Shown here in pieces: positions 49,756 to 58,345 of a DNA stretch of 64,000 bases. Every line of letters begins with the position of its first letter. Position 1 is the first letter of the stretch. The notes beneath the pieces are model-generated. The model saw nothing but the letters and a program-made list of their open reading frames with translations, had not been told where the DNA came from and ran no database searches. The translations under genes and the position numbers were made by a program. Origin of the DNA: CATOSP01 sp965197545 (lineage in GTDB: Bacteria > Chloroflexota > Dehalococcoidia > Lucifugimonadales > UBA3495); NCBI GenBank assembly GCA_965197545.1, contig CBDANJ010000007.1, positions 1,178,001-1,242,000 of the forward strand, read 5' to 3'.

Positions 49756-52530
49756 ATGGCTACGAACCAGGACCAGACCCTCCCTCTTTTCGCCAGGGAA
49801 GAATCGCCCCTCTTGTTGCTAATGGACGGCCATGCCATGGTGCATCGGTCGTTCCGCGCGATATCCGTCCAAAGGCATCTATCGATCTCCGGGACAGGGG
49901 AAGACACCACCGGTGTGTACGGCTTCACCAACGTCTTCCTGCGAGCGTTGCAGGACTGGAAGCCCACCTACTGCGCCATCGCTTTCGACATGTCGGGACC
50001 GACGTTTCGGCATGAGCGTTTCGAAGAGTACAAGGCCCAACGCCCGTCGATGCCGCCGGAGCTGAGGCCGCAGTTCGACCGGGTGAGACAACTAATGACG
50101 GGGTTCGGCGTCCCAATATTCCAGACGGAAGGTTACGAAGCGGACGATATCATTGGGACACTTGCGAGACAGGCGGAAGCCAATGGGATCGACACGGTGA
50201 TTATCACGGGAGACCGGGACACATTCCAGTTGATCTCGCCGAAGACTCGGGTGGACCTCTTCTACAGCATTCAGGATAGGACGACCTATGACGAGCCGGA
50301 GCTGGAAAAACGTTACTCGGGGCTCACCGCCGCCCAGCAACCTGATTTCAAGGCCCTGGTCGGTGATTCATCTGACAACATCCCTGGAGTGCCAAGAGTC
50401 GGTGAGAAGAGGGCCATCGGTCTTCTCACCGATTTCCACGACCTGGAAGGAATTTACGAACACATAGAAGAAGTGAAGCCGCCCAGCGTCAAAACTTCCT
50501 TGGCGGAAAACAGGGAACGGGCTTTCGAGAACCGTTGGCTGATGACCATCAACCGGGAATCGCCGGTGGAGTTGGACTTGGAGGGATCACGGTTCGGGTC
50601 ATACGATCGGAAGTCGGTAGTTGACCTTCTCTCCGAGTTGGAGTTTTTCAGCGTCATCGGACGGCTGCCGGGACAAACCGGCGGCGAAGATGGACCGGGA
50701 AGGCAAGACACACAGGGACCTGTGGCCGCCGATACCGATTATGAGGCCATCCGGACATCTGACCAACTTGAAGCGATGATTGCCGCCATCGAGGAAGCGG
50801 GCAGCTTCGCCTTCGACACGGAGACCACGTCTCTCGATCCGGTGCGCGCTGATCTGGTGGGTCTGAGTTTTGCGACTGCGCCCGGCAAGGCGTGGTATGT
50901 TCCGGTGGGTCATCAAGACGGACCGCAACTGCCGTTGGAATCCGTACTTCCGAGGGTGCGGTCTCTGTTGGAGTCCACGGACATTAGCAAGTGCGCTCAT
51001 AACGCCAACTTCGACGCAACGGTGTTGGCTAGCCACGGCATTGAGTGCCGAAATCTGGACTTTGACACCATGATTGCCGGGCACTTGCTTGGGAAGAGCG
51101 GCCAGGGGCTCGGTCTGAAGAACATGTCCCTGGATGTCCTGGGTGTCGAAATGACACCCATCACCCAGCTAATCGGAACGGGCCGGAAGCAGGTGACATT
51201 CGACAAGGTTGGTATCGAACAGGCCACGGTCTACGCTGCCGCCGATGCCGACATCACAGGCCGGCTGCGCGGATCGTTTGAGGGGCAACTCTCCAATCAT
51301 GGGTTCACCGACCTGCTGAACGAGGTGGAGATGCCCTTGGTGCCGGTCCTGGTAGATATGCAGCGTAACGGTGTCAAGGTCGAAGGGGGTGTCTTGCACG
51401 AGATGTCCCGGGACCTCAATGACCAGTTGAACGAGGTGCAGCAGCAGATTTTCCAGTCCATTGGTCACAGCGTGAACATTAATTCGCCCAAGGCGCTTAG
51501 CGATGTACTGTTCAACGAGCTTGGCCTTCCTCGGACCAAGCGCACCAAGACCGGTTACTCCACAGACGCCAACGCTCTCGAAGGGCTCCGGGGCCTTCAC
51601 CCGGTCGTGGACGGCATCCTGGATTACCGGCAGGTGTCCAAGCTCAAGTCCACCTACGTCGACTCATTGCCGGAGATGATTAATCCGGATACTGGAAGAA
51701 TCCATACAAAGTACAACCAGACAGGATCGGCCACCGGGAGGGTTTCCAGCAGCGACCCCAACTTGCAGAACATACCCGTGCGGACTGAACTTGGCCGGAA
51801 CGTGCGCCGCGCCTTCGTGGCCGACGGGGCACCCGATTGGGTGTTGTTCTCAGCCGATTACTCCCAGATCGAGTTGCGGGTCCTGGCGCACCTTTCCCAG
51901 GACCCTGACCTGCTGGAAGCGTTCCGCCGCGGAGAAGATATCCATTCCTCCACGGGCTCGCTCATGTTCGAGGTGCCGATTAACGAGGTGAACTCGGACA
52001 TGCGGAGAATTGCCAAAGTCCTTAACTTCGGGGTGATCTACGGTCTGTCGCCCCACGGAATCTCCCAACAAACGGGATTCAGCCGGGAGGAAGGCGCGAA
52101 GTTTATCGAGAGCTATTTCAGCAATTACCCCGGAGTTAGCCAGTACATCGAGAACGTAAAAGACCAAGCCCACGCCAACCAATACGTGGAGACCGTGTCC
52201 CACCGGAGACGGTACCTACCGGATATCAACGCTTCAAACTTTAACGTGCGCGGAGCGGCGGAGCGGATGGCTATCAATATGCCGATTCAGGGGACCGCCG
52301 CCGACATCATGAAGCTGGCCATGATCCGTGTTCACGACCGGCTACAGAGGGAAAACCTCCGCTCCAAGATGCTGCTGCAGGTGCATGACGAGTTGGTCTT
52401 CGAGGTGCCAAGGGATGAGCTGAACGACATCCAGAAGCTCGTCTATGACGAGATGCCCGCCGCGCTGGAACTCGACGTGACCCTCAAAGTAGACACCAAA
52501 TGGGCCACGACCTGGGGCGACATGGAGTAA
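49756..52530 (+). CDS. polA: DNA polymerase I
   Basis: 924 residues from ATG 49756 with GAGGTG upstream. Three domains are complete. The 5'-3' nuclease (1-300) has Y-E-A-D-D-I-I-G-T-L-A and G-D-R-D. The 3'-5' proofreading exonuclease has all its acidic groups: D-T-E-T-T-S-L-D-P near 354, H-N-A-N-F-D, and A-A-A-D-A-D. The polymerase has motif A S-A-D-Y-S-Q-I-E-L-R near 698, motif B R-R-I-A-K-V-L-N-F-G-V-I-Y-G near 750, and motif C V-H-D-E-L-V-F-E-V near 876. Motif B has Phe, which favours exclusion of dideoxynucleotides. It repairs DNA and removes primers. Confidence 0.97.
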   Translation: MATNQDQTLPLFAREESPLLLLMDGHAMVHRSFRAISVQRHLSISGTGEDTTGVYGFTNVFLRALQDWKPTYCAIAFDMSGPTFRHERFEEYKAQRPSMPPELRPQFDRVRQLMTGFGVPIFQTEGYEADDIIGTLARQAEANGIDTVIITGDRDTFQLISPKTRVDLFYSIQDRTTYDEPELEKRYSGLTAAQQPDFKALVGDSSDNIPGVPRVGEKRAIGLLTDFHDLEGIYEHIEEVKPPSVKTSLAENRERAFENRWLMTINRESPVELDLEGSRFGSYDRKSVVDLLSELEFFSVIGRLPGQTGGEDGPGRQDTQGPVAADTDYEAIRTSDQLEAMIAAIEEAGSFAFDTETTSLDPVRADLVGLSFATAPGKAWYVPVGHQDGPQLPLESVLPRVRSLLESTDISKCAHNANFDATVLASHGIECRNLDFDTMIAGHLLGKSGQGLGLKNMSLDVLGVEMTPITQLIGTGRKQVTFDKVGIEQATVYAAADADITGRLRGSFEGQLSNHGFTDLLNEVEMPLVPVLVDMQRNGVKVEGGVLHEMSRDLNDQLNEVQQQIFQSIGHSVNINSPKALSDVLFNELGLPRTKRTKTGYSTDANALEGLRGLHPVVDGILDYRQVSKLKSTYVDSLPEMINPDTGRIHTKYNQTGSATGRVSSSDPNLQNIPVRTELGRNVRRAFVADGAPDWVLFSADYSQIELRVLAHLSQDPDLLEAFRRGEDIHSSTGSLMFEVPINEVNSDMRRIAKVLNFGVIYGLSPHGISQQTGFSREEGAKFIESYFSNYPGVSQYIENVKDQAHANQYVETVSHRRRYLPDINASNFNVRGAAERMAINMPIQGTAADIMKLAMIRVHDRLQRENLRSKMLLQVHDELVFEVPRDELNDIQKLVYDEMPAALELDVTLKVDTKWATTWGDME

Positions 52531-52569
52531 GGCTACGGAACGGTCTGATGTAATTGAGGAGCGAGCGGC

Positions 52570-52929
52570 ATGGGTACCACCCACGTAATTGCTAAAGTGT
52601 TCGGCGAATCGGAGACCCGCGAATATTCTTTTCTGGCCGACACCGGTTCAACTTACATCGCCTTACCCCTCGAAGAGATAGAGGCGTTGGGTTTGCGACA
52701 GGGTCTAGGTAGGATAAAGCTCATGAGCGCTACCGGTATTGTGGAGGTGGATACTTACTTCGCAGATGGCGAATTGATGGGCCAGGAGTTCAGCGCTCTA
52801 CTCGTACCCGCGTCCACTCCTTTAATCGGTTGCGAGCTTCTTGACAACCTGCGGTTCAAGGTCAACCCGGTAACCCGACAGCTCGAGCGAGTCCCGGACA
52901 GTGAGTGGAACGGCCCGTATCTCGTGTAG
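52570..52929 (+). CDS. Retropepsin-like aspartic protease (clan AA), copy A
   Basis: 119 residues, GAGGAG before the ATG. Single-domain aspartic protease fold with the catalytic triplet D24-T-G-S-T, the hydrophobic Y-I-A-L-P strand, and the second-half A-L-L-V-P-A-S-T-P-L-I-G. Such short bacterial forms act as dimers like retroviral proteases. It is about two-thirds identical to the next gene (53017-53376), equal in length and colinear, so the two are a tandem duplication. No substrate known. It starts 39 nt after polA. Confidence 0.85.
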   Translation: MGTTHVIAKVFGESETREYSFLADTGSTYIALPLEEIEALGLRQGLGRIKLMSATGIVEVDTYFADGELMGQEFSALLVPASTPLIGCELLDNLRFKVNPVTRQLERVPDSEWNGPYLV

Positions 52930-53016
52930 TCGTGTCGTTCTGCATGGTGAGTAGAATGGCTGTATGCCATATTGGCCCGCGCACTGGCGCGACTTTGATT
53001 GGGGCAGGAGGCATTC

Positions 53017-53376
53017 ATGGGCGGTGCGGAAGTTCTGGCCAGGGTGATCGGACCCCTGGCCACCAGGGAGTACCGGTTCCTGGTCGATACGGGTTCTACG
53101 TATCTTGCATTGCCGCTAGAGGAAATCGAAGCGCTTGGGGTAGAGCCGACTCAAGGCAAGGTTAAACTCATCAGCGCGACGGGTATGGTGGAGGTGGATG
53201 CGTACTTCGCCAGTGGAGAGCTCGGAGGGGAGAGGTTCGGTGCAATCATGGTACCTGCGTCAACCCCCCTCATCGGCGTCGAGCTACTAGAAAACCTGCG
53301 ATACAGGGTCAACCCTGTGACCGAACAGATTGAACGAGTGCCTGACGGGGAGCGGCATCCCCCATACCAACTGTAG
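53017..53376 (+). CDS. Retropepsin-like aspartic protease (clan AA), copy B
   Basis: 119 residues from ATG 53017, GGAGG 6 nt upstream; the in-frame TTG 52999 is less likely. Catalytic D24-T-G-S-T, then L-P-L-E-E-I-E-A-L-G identical to copy A, and V-P-A-S-T-P-L-I-G. The first 18 residues and the C-termini differ most between copies, the cores least. Both copies keep the active Asp, so both are presumably functional. Confidence 0.85.
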   Translation: MGGAEVLARVIGPLATREYRFLVDTGSTYLALPLEEIEALGVEPTQGKVKLISATGMVEVDAYFASGELGGERFGAIMVPASTPLIGVELLENLRYRVNPVTEQIERVPDGERHPPYQL

Positions 53377-53464
53377 TCGGTGATTCCCCTGTGGCGAATA
53401 CCGTCGCGTCGTGACATAACGTCTCGCGGATTGGTTGACGGGGCGGGCATGGTGGTGACCTGAG

Positions 53465-54127
53465 GTGGTTTTAGACCATTCGATATACGAGCAGCGGCAG
53501 CTCACCCTTCACAAAGGCGCGCTTGACGAATATGTCCAGCACGCTCGGAACGACATTTGGCCTCTCGTGCGGGAACAGGGCGGCGAAGTATTATGCCTTT
53601 TAAGTGGCTTGATCGGATATCCGATAGAACAAGTGGTCCAGATCACCCGTTTCCCAGGGTTCGGGGCATGGAGCAATTTCCAGGATGCCTTCCCCGGCAA
53701 CCCGATGGCGGAGCGGGAAGAGGCCAGGCTCCTTAAGGCGATTGCCGACCGCCCCAAATCCCACATCCCTGCAGAAGACCGAAGGACCGTCTACGGCTAC
53801 CGGCGTTTTTTCATTCATCCCGCCGACCTGGAAGAGTTTTTGTCCCTGACGCGTGACGGTGTTTGGCCCCGAGTGGAGGCCCAGGATGCGAGAATCCTCG
53901 GACTGTGGTCCACTCTGGCCGCCACTGACCCACTGGAGATCGTGTTGCTCACCGGGTATCATGGCCCTTCACACTGGGAGGCGACCAGGGTTACCAGCCC
54001 CAGGCCCGAGGAAATGACCAGGGAGTTTTGGGAGGATAGCGCAAGACAGAGGGAGCGCCGGTTCGAAGTTTCCCTCAACCAGTGGGTGTGTCTCATGAAT
54101 GCCATCGAAGTTGCGCCGGAAGGCTGA
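53465..54127 (+). CDS. NIPSNAP-like protein with two ferredoxin-fold domains
   Basis: 220 residues from GTG 53465. Two parallel halves: near 9-75, Y-E-Q-R-Q-L-T-L-H-K-G-A-L-D-E-Y then I-W-P-L-V-R-E-Q-G-G-E-V-L. Near 110-180, Y-G-Y-R-R-F-F-I-H-P-A-D-L-E-E-F then V-W-P-R-V-E-A-Q-D-A-R. Each half has the strand-helix-strand of NIPSNAP domains, with W-S-N-F and H-W-E-A at matching places. Function unknown. It follows the two protease genes on the same strand. Confidence 0.75.
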   Translation: MVLDHSIYEQRQLTLHKGALDEYVQHARNDIWPLVREQGGEVLCLLSGLIGYPIEQVVQITRFPGFGAWSNFQDAFPGNPMAEREEARLLKAIADRPKSHIPAEDRRTVYGYRRFFIHPADLEEFLSLTRDGVWPRVEAQDARILGLWSTLAATDPLEIVLLTGYHGPSHWEATRVTSPRPEEMTREFWEDSARQRERRFEVSLNQWVCLMNAIEVAPEG

Positions 54128-54213
54128 GGGGTGGCTTGCCTGAAACGGCTCGCCAGTTCTTACCAGTTTTCCGGTCTCACTCTGTAACCGAAGTAAATTT
54201 CAGGAGATAACAA

Positions 54214-55092
54214 GTGGAGCTACTGCGTAGCCTGATCTTCGTGCCCGGCAACCGGCCCAACATGTTGGAAAGGGCGTTAGGGTTCAACGCCGATGTGACG
54301 ATGGTGGACTTGGAGGACTCGGTCCCTCCCGCGGAAAAGGTGAACGCCCGGGACGTGGCCCGCGAGTGGGTGCCGAGGTTGCGGAGTGCGGGGCACAGGG
54401 TGATGGTCCGCGTCAACTCCCTGGACACCGGGCTGACCAAGGACGAACTGGAAGTCCTGGTTTCCCAAGATCTGTCCGGGATCAGTCTCGGAAAGGCCGA
54501 GTCCCCCCAAGAGTTGCGAGACGCCGATGTTCTGATTACTGCTCTGGAGTCGGCTTCGGGTGTGGAGCCGGGCCAGATCAAGCTCATCCCCTGGATCGAA
54601 AACGCACCGGCCGTGTTGGCTCCCTATCAGATGGCCACGGCAACGCCTCGAATTATCGCTATCGCATTCGGGGCCGAGGACTACACCAACGATATCGGCA
54701 TCCAGCGTACCGACACGGGGGAAGAAGTCTATTTCGCCAGGGCCCAGACCGCCGTCGCCGCCCATGCCGCCAAGGTCGCCTGCCTAGACTCTCCGTTCGT
54801 GGGCTTCAGGGACCCGGACGGGCTTCGGGAAGACTGCAGGCTAATCCGCCAGCTCGGTTACACCGGGAAATTCGCGATCCACCCCGCGCAGATTGACCTA
54901 ATCAACGAGTCGTTCACTCCCTCCGAGGATGAAGTGGCTTACGCCAGGAGAGTCGTCGATGCATTCCGAGAGGCAGAGTCCAACGGCCGCGGCTCAGCGG
55001 ACCTGGATGGCCGGATGATCGATGTTCCGGTGTTCAAACGCGCCGAAAACCTGCTGGCCAAGATGGCAGCCATCGAATCGAGGACCGGGTGA
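54214..55092 (+). CDS. HpcH/HpaI aldolase / citrate lyase beta-like protein
   Basis: 292 residues from GTG 54214, AGGAG 7 nt upstream. TIM-barrel of the CitE type: R-S-L-I-F-V-P-G-N-R-P at the N-terminus, M-V-D-L-E-D-S-V-P near 30-38 with metal-binding Glu/Asp, R-V-N-S near 66, and A-F-G-A-E-D-Y near 150. Members cleave citryl-, malyl- or methylmalyl-type CoA esters. No citrate lyase alpha or gamma gene is near, so it is a stand-alone CitE-like lyase. Substrate unknown. Confidence 0.88.
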   Translation: MELLRSLIFVPGNRPNMLERALGFNADVTMVDLEDSVPPAEKVNARDVAREWVPRLRSAGHRVMVRVNSLDTGLTKDELEVLVSQDLSGISLGKAESPQELRDADVLITALESASGVEPGQIKLIPWIENAPAVLAPYQMATATPRIIAIAFGAEDYTNDIGIQRTDTGEEVYFARAQTAVAAHAAKVACLDSPFVGFRDPDGLREDCRLIRQLGYTGKFAIHPAQIDLINESFTPSEDEVAYARRVVDAFREAESNGRGSADLDGRMIDVPVFKRAENLLAKMAAIESRTG

Positions 55093-55113
55093 TCGAGGAC
55101 CGTGTGATAGTTC

Positions 55114-55497
55114 ATGGTTGACCGCCCTCGAAGGCCGGACCGCATCATCCTGGAAGGGATGCAGTTTTACGGTTATCACGGCGTGAATCCAGAAGAGCGG
55201 GTCCTGGGACAAGCGTACATCGTTGACCTGGTGGTCGAGCTCGACCTCGGTTGCGCCGGGGCCTCCGACCGTCTCGAAGACACGGTAAGTTATCCCCGCC
55301 TTTACCGGTCAGTCCAGACCGTGGTCGAGGGCCAGTCCAAGAACCTGCTGGAGGCGACGGCGCATCATATCGCAGCAAAGGTGTTGGCTGAGTTTCCGGT
55401 CGACGCGGTCCAGGTGCGCGTCAAGAAACCGAGGCCGCCGGTACGGGGCTCGGTGATCGAATACGCCGCCGTGGACATCTATCGGTCGAGGGAGTGA
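55114..55497 (+). CDS. folB: Dihydroneopterin aldolase
   Basis: 127 residues, the standard length. It cleaves dihydroneopterin in folate synthesis. Family blocks are I-I-L-E-G-M-Q-F-Y-G-Y-H-G-V-N-P-E-E near 10-27 (catalytic Glu), D-T-V-S-Y-P-R-L-Y near 57-65, L-L-E-A-T-A-H-H-I-A near 79-88, and V-R-V-K-K-P-R-P-P near 101-109. It sits alone without folP or folK, 21 nt after the citE-like gene. Confidence 0.94.
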   Translation: MVDRPRRPDRIILEGMQFYGYHGVNPEERVLGQAYIVDLVVELDLGCAGASDRLEDTVSYPRLYRSVQTVVEGQSKNLLEATAHHIAAKVLAEFPVDAVQVRVKKPRPPVRGSVIEYAAVDIYRSRE

Positions 55498-55592
55498 ATG
55501 AGGTAATGGTCCTCTCATTCAGGAGAGAGGACAGATTAACAATTCCGAAGTCCCGCTGGCACGAGAAACCCTGTGAACCGTGAAGCAGCCGG

Positions 55593-55622
55593 TTGGTGGG
55601 GCTGATGGCCCCGTGGTATACT
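55593..55622 (+). promoter_or_regulatory. Promoter of rpmB
   Basis: TTGGTG at 55593-55598, 18-bp spacer, and TATACT at 55617-55622. Predicted start is about 55629. Confidence 0.6.
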
Positions 55623-55675
55623 CGATCCAAAATTCAGCAGTCCGTTTGGACCCATGCAGGGGACATACCAACGAC

Positions 55676-55885
55676 ATGAGATGTGAAATTTGTTTGAAGT
55701 CGGGGATGAGTGGAAACAACGTAAGCCACTCCAACCGTCACACCAAGACCCGGTTCAAGGCTAACGTCCACAAGCAGACACTGTTTCAGGACGGCAGGTC
55801 CATCAAGGTGAAGATTTGCAGCCGCTGCCTGAGGTCGCTCAACAAGTCATCCAAGGTGCGGAAGGCCGTCGCGGCGCTGAAGTAA
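55676..55885 (+). CDS. rpmB: 50S ribosomal protein bL28
   Basis: 69 residues from ATG 55676; the frame is open further upstream, but that part lies before the promoter. Signature S-G-N-N-V-S-H-S-N-R-H-T-K-T-R-F near 12-27 and I-C-S-R-C-L-R-S-L-N-K near 47-57. It is the zinc-binding (C+) form, with Cys3/Cys6 and Cys48/Cys51. It has its own promoter and is convergent with rpe. Confidence 0.95.
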   Translation: MRCEICLKSGMSGNNVSHSNRHTKTRFKANVHKQTLFQDGRSIKVKICSRCLRSLNKSSKVRKAVAALK

Positions 55886-55909
55886 TCCCTGGTCCCGGTG
55901 TGGGTATGT

Positions 55910-56599
55910 CTAGCCCACCCGAAGCCCGTGGACACACGTTCTCATCCCGGCCATCGCCTGGGACACAGGCTCGGAGTCGTTGAAGATCGCCGTCCCTGCT
56001 ACCAGGATCGTCGCACCCGCCTTCACCGAGTCTTGGGCGGTCCAGTCGGCTTTTACTCCCCCGTCTACTTCCAGATGCGTCCCGTAGCCCTCTCTCTGGA
56101 TGGTCTCATACAGTCTTTCCACCTTAGACAACGCCCCAGGTATGAACGCTTGCCCGCCGAAACCGGGGTTCACAGTCATTACGAGCACCAGGTCCAGCAG
56201 CGGCAATACCTCTTCCACCGCCGAGATCGGCGTACCCGGGTTAATGGCGACTCCCACCTGACAGCCCGACTCCTTCACCCTCGTTACAGTCCGGTGCAGG
56301 TGCCGACAGGCTTCGGCGTGGACGATGATTTGGTCCTGGGGCGCTTTCATAAATGCAGGCAGCAGATCGTCGGGTTCGACGATCATCAGGTGGATATTTA
56401 AGGGAACGTCGGTAGAGCCTCGTATGGCGTCTACGATGGTTTCCCCGAAAGAAATGTTGGGCACGAATCGCCCGTCCATGATGTCCACGTGGATGAGGTC
56501 GGCCCCCGCGTCCGCGGCCTCCCGTATCTGCTGACCCAGGTTGGCGAAGTCGGCGGCAAGGACTGAGGGCGCGATGAGAATGCGTGCGTCAGATGCCAT
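55910..56599 (-). CDS. rpe: Ribulose-phosphate 3-epimerase
   Basis: 229 residues from ATG 56599 (GGAGG 10 nt upstream). It interconverts ribulose and xylulose 5-phosphates. Metal and catalytic motifs are I-A-P-S-V-L-A-A-D-F near 8-17, H-V-D-I-M-D-G-R-F near 37-45, H-L-M near 72-74, M-T-V-N-P-G-F-G-G-Q near 145-154, and L-E-V-D-G-G-V near 179-185. Its start overlaps the argH end by 11 nt. It is the last gene of a leftward run. Confidence 0.96.
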   Translation of the reverse strand: MASDARILIAPSVLAADFANLGQQIREAADAGADLIHVDIMDGRFVPNISFGETIVDAIRGSTDVPLNIHLMIVEPDDLLPAFMKAPQDQIIVHAEACRHLHRTVTRVKESGCQVGVAINPGTPISAVEEVLPLLDLVLVMTVNPGFGGQAFIPGALSKVERLYETIQREGYGTHLEVDGGVKADWTAQDSVKAGATILVAGTAIFNDSEPVSQAMAGMRTCVHGLRVG

Positions 56600-57938
56600 G
56601 GGGCTCTTCCTCCAGCAGCGTCCTGGCGCGGTCCAACTCCTGGGCGACCCGAAGCGGAGCTGTTCCACCGGGGTTGTCTCTGGCAGCCGCGGAACTGGCC
56701 GGGGTGACCCGGTATACTCCTTCGTCGAACTGGTCAGAGAAACGCTGAAATTCACTGAGGGTCAGGTCAAGCAATTCTTTCCCGAGAGACTCGCAATAGC
56801 CGCAGAGGTCCCGCATGATGCCGTGCGCCTCGCGAAAGGGCACACCCTTGCCCACCAGGTAATCGGCCAGATCTGTGGCCAAAACGAAGCTCTCCCCGGC
56901 CAAACGGGCAACACGGCCGGCGTTCAGGGTTAGTCCACCTAGCATCCCTCGAAACACGCTCAGTGTCGCAAGGATGGTATCGGCAGTGTCGAAGAACCCT
57001 TCCTTGTCTTCTTGCAGGTCACGGTTGTAAGTGAGGGGCAACCCCTTCAACACGGTGAGCAACCCCATGAGGTTGCCGTAGACGCGCCCGGTCTTTCCAC
57101 GGGCCAACTCGGCGAAGTCGGGGTTGCGCTTTTGCGGCATGATGCTGCTGCCGGTGGTGAATTCGTCACTCAGGCGGATAAACTCGAACTCCCGGCTGGA
57201 CCAGAGAACGATCTCTTCCGCCATACGGGAAAAGTGCATCATGCAGATTGATGCCGCCGACAGGTATTCCAACAGAAAATCCCGGTCTGAGACCGCGTCC
57301 ATGCTGTTGGAGCTGATGCGGCTGAACCCCAACTCTCGGGCAAGGTATTCCCGGTCGGTCGGGTAGGCGACGCCCGCCAACGCTCCGCTGCCCAGCGGCA
57401 GGACATCGGTGCGGCGGTAGCAGTCGCGGAACCGCTCTATGTCGCGCTGGAACATCTGGAAGTAGGAAAGTACGTGGTGCGCGAACAACACCGGCTGCGC
57501 GCGCTGCAGGTGAGTGTATCCGGGCATTACAACTTCGATGTGCTGTCCGGCGAGGGACACCAGCGTTCCTTGCACCCCTCGAAGGCCCTTGATAGTAGCG
57601 TAGATGACTTCCTTGGTGTAGAGCCGCATATCCAGGGCAACCTGGTCGTTGCGGGACCTCCCCGTATGCAACCGGCCGGCCGCCGGGCCTATGAGCTGGT
57701 GCAGCCGACCCTCGATGTTCATGTGCAGGTCTTCCAGGGAGGCGTCCCAGGGAAAATCACCGGACTTGATCTCCTCCCTGATTTTATCCAGGCCCTCAAC
57801 GATGAGGACCGCGTCCTCTACGCTAATGATGCCTTGCCGGGCCAGCATTTGCGCGTGAACGGTCGAACCGGCAATATCATGCCGGTATAGTCTTTGGTCG
57901 TAATGGATCGATACAGTGTATTGGCTGTAGTCCGCCAT
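56589..57938 (-). CDS. argH: Argininosuccinate lyase
   Basis: 449 residues. It splits argininosuccinate into arginine and fumarate. Present are S-I-x-Y-D-Q-R-L, D-I-A-G-S, H-T-G-R-S-R-N-D-Q-V near 91-100, the catalytic-loop signature G-S-S-I-M-P-Q-K-R-N-P-D near 266-277, and the C-terminal helix bundle. The usual first residues (W-G-G-R-F) are missing; the ATG opens just before the S-I-x-Y-D-Q strand, so the N-terminus is about 15 residues short. No other arg gene is nearby. Overlaps rpe by 11 nt. Confidence 0.94.
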   Translation of the reverse strand: MADYSQYTVSIHYDQRLYRHDIAGSTVHAQMLARQGIISVEDAVLIVEGLDKIREEIKSGDFPWDASLEDLHMNIEGRLHQLIGPAAGRLHTGRSRNDQVALDMRLYTKEVIYATIKGLRGVQGTLVSLAGQHIEVVMPGYTHLQRAQPVLFAHHVLSYFQMFQRDIERFRDCYRRTDVLPLGSGALAGVAYPTDREYLARELGFSRISSNSMDAVSDRDFLLEYLSAASICMMHFSRMAEEIVLWSSREFEFIRLSDEFTTGSSIMPQKRNPDFAELARGKTGRVYGNLMGLLTVLKGLPLTYNRDLQEDKEGFFDTADTILATLSVFRGMLGGLTLNAGRVARLAGESFVLATDLADYLVGKGVPFREAHGIMRDLCGYCESLGKELLDLTLSEFQRFSDQFDEGVYRVTPASSAAARDNPGGTAPLRVAQELDRARTLLEEEPHGI

Positions 57939-57962
57939 AGGTGTAATCGCTCAGAGTACCAT

Positions 57963-58319
57963 TCACAGTACCATTGGAATTTCCACGAGTTCTCTGCGGA
58001 TAGGGTCAAGGCCCAACCCAAGAGATTCCAGTGTGAATGCACCCAAGAGCAAGCTGTCGCCGGGCTCACCGAAGATTACGTCCGCACCGCCGGTCCGATC
58101 GCCATACCGGAACCCGGCCATGCCCTTCTTGCGTACAATCCTAGACCCGTCAGCCAAACGGAACTCTTGCTCGGCGTAAGGCCGGATTCCCAGCTTCCCC
58201 AGTAAACCGCCCGGGATTACGGAGTAGATCGCTCCTGAATCCACGAGCAACTCGATTGGTTCCGTCGTTTCCATATCCGACGGATTGCTGATTTCCATGT
58301 GCACGTGTGTTAGGCCCAT
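57963..58319 (-). CDS. Retropepsin-like aspartic protease, third paralogue
   Basis: 118 residues. The catalytic motif is L-L-V-D27-S-G-A-x-Y-S-V-I-P, Ser replacing the more usual Thr. The partner loop near 90-97 reads L-L-L-G-A-F-T-L-E, followed by L-G-L-x-L-D-P. It shares length and layout with the tandem pair at 52570-53376 but is clearly more distant. It lies 24 nt after argH on the opposite side of the rpe end. Confidence 0.82.
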   Translation of the reverse strand: MGLTHVHMEISNPSDMETTEPIELLVDSGAIYSVIPGGLLGKLGIRPYAEQEFRLADGSRIVRKKGMAGFRYGDRTGGADVIFGEPGDSLLLGAFTLESLGLGLDPIRRELVEIPMVL

Positions 58320-58345
58320 CGCTCCCTCTCCAGACGCAATTTAGT

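Noticed and set aside
49713..50015. Short frame starting at the ATG right after the polA -10 box
   Set aside because: It is out of frame with polA, has no family match, and overlaps the conserved polA N-terminus.
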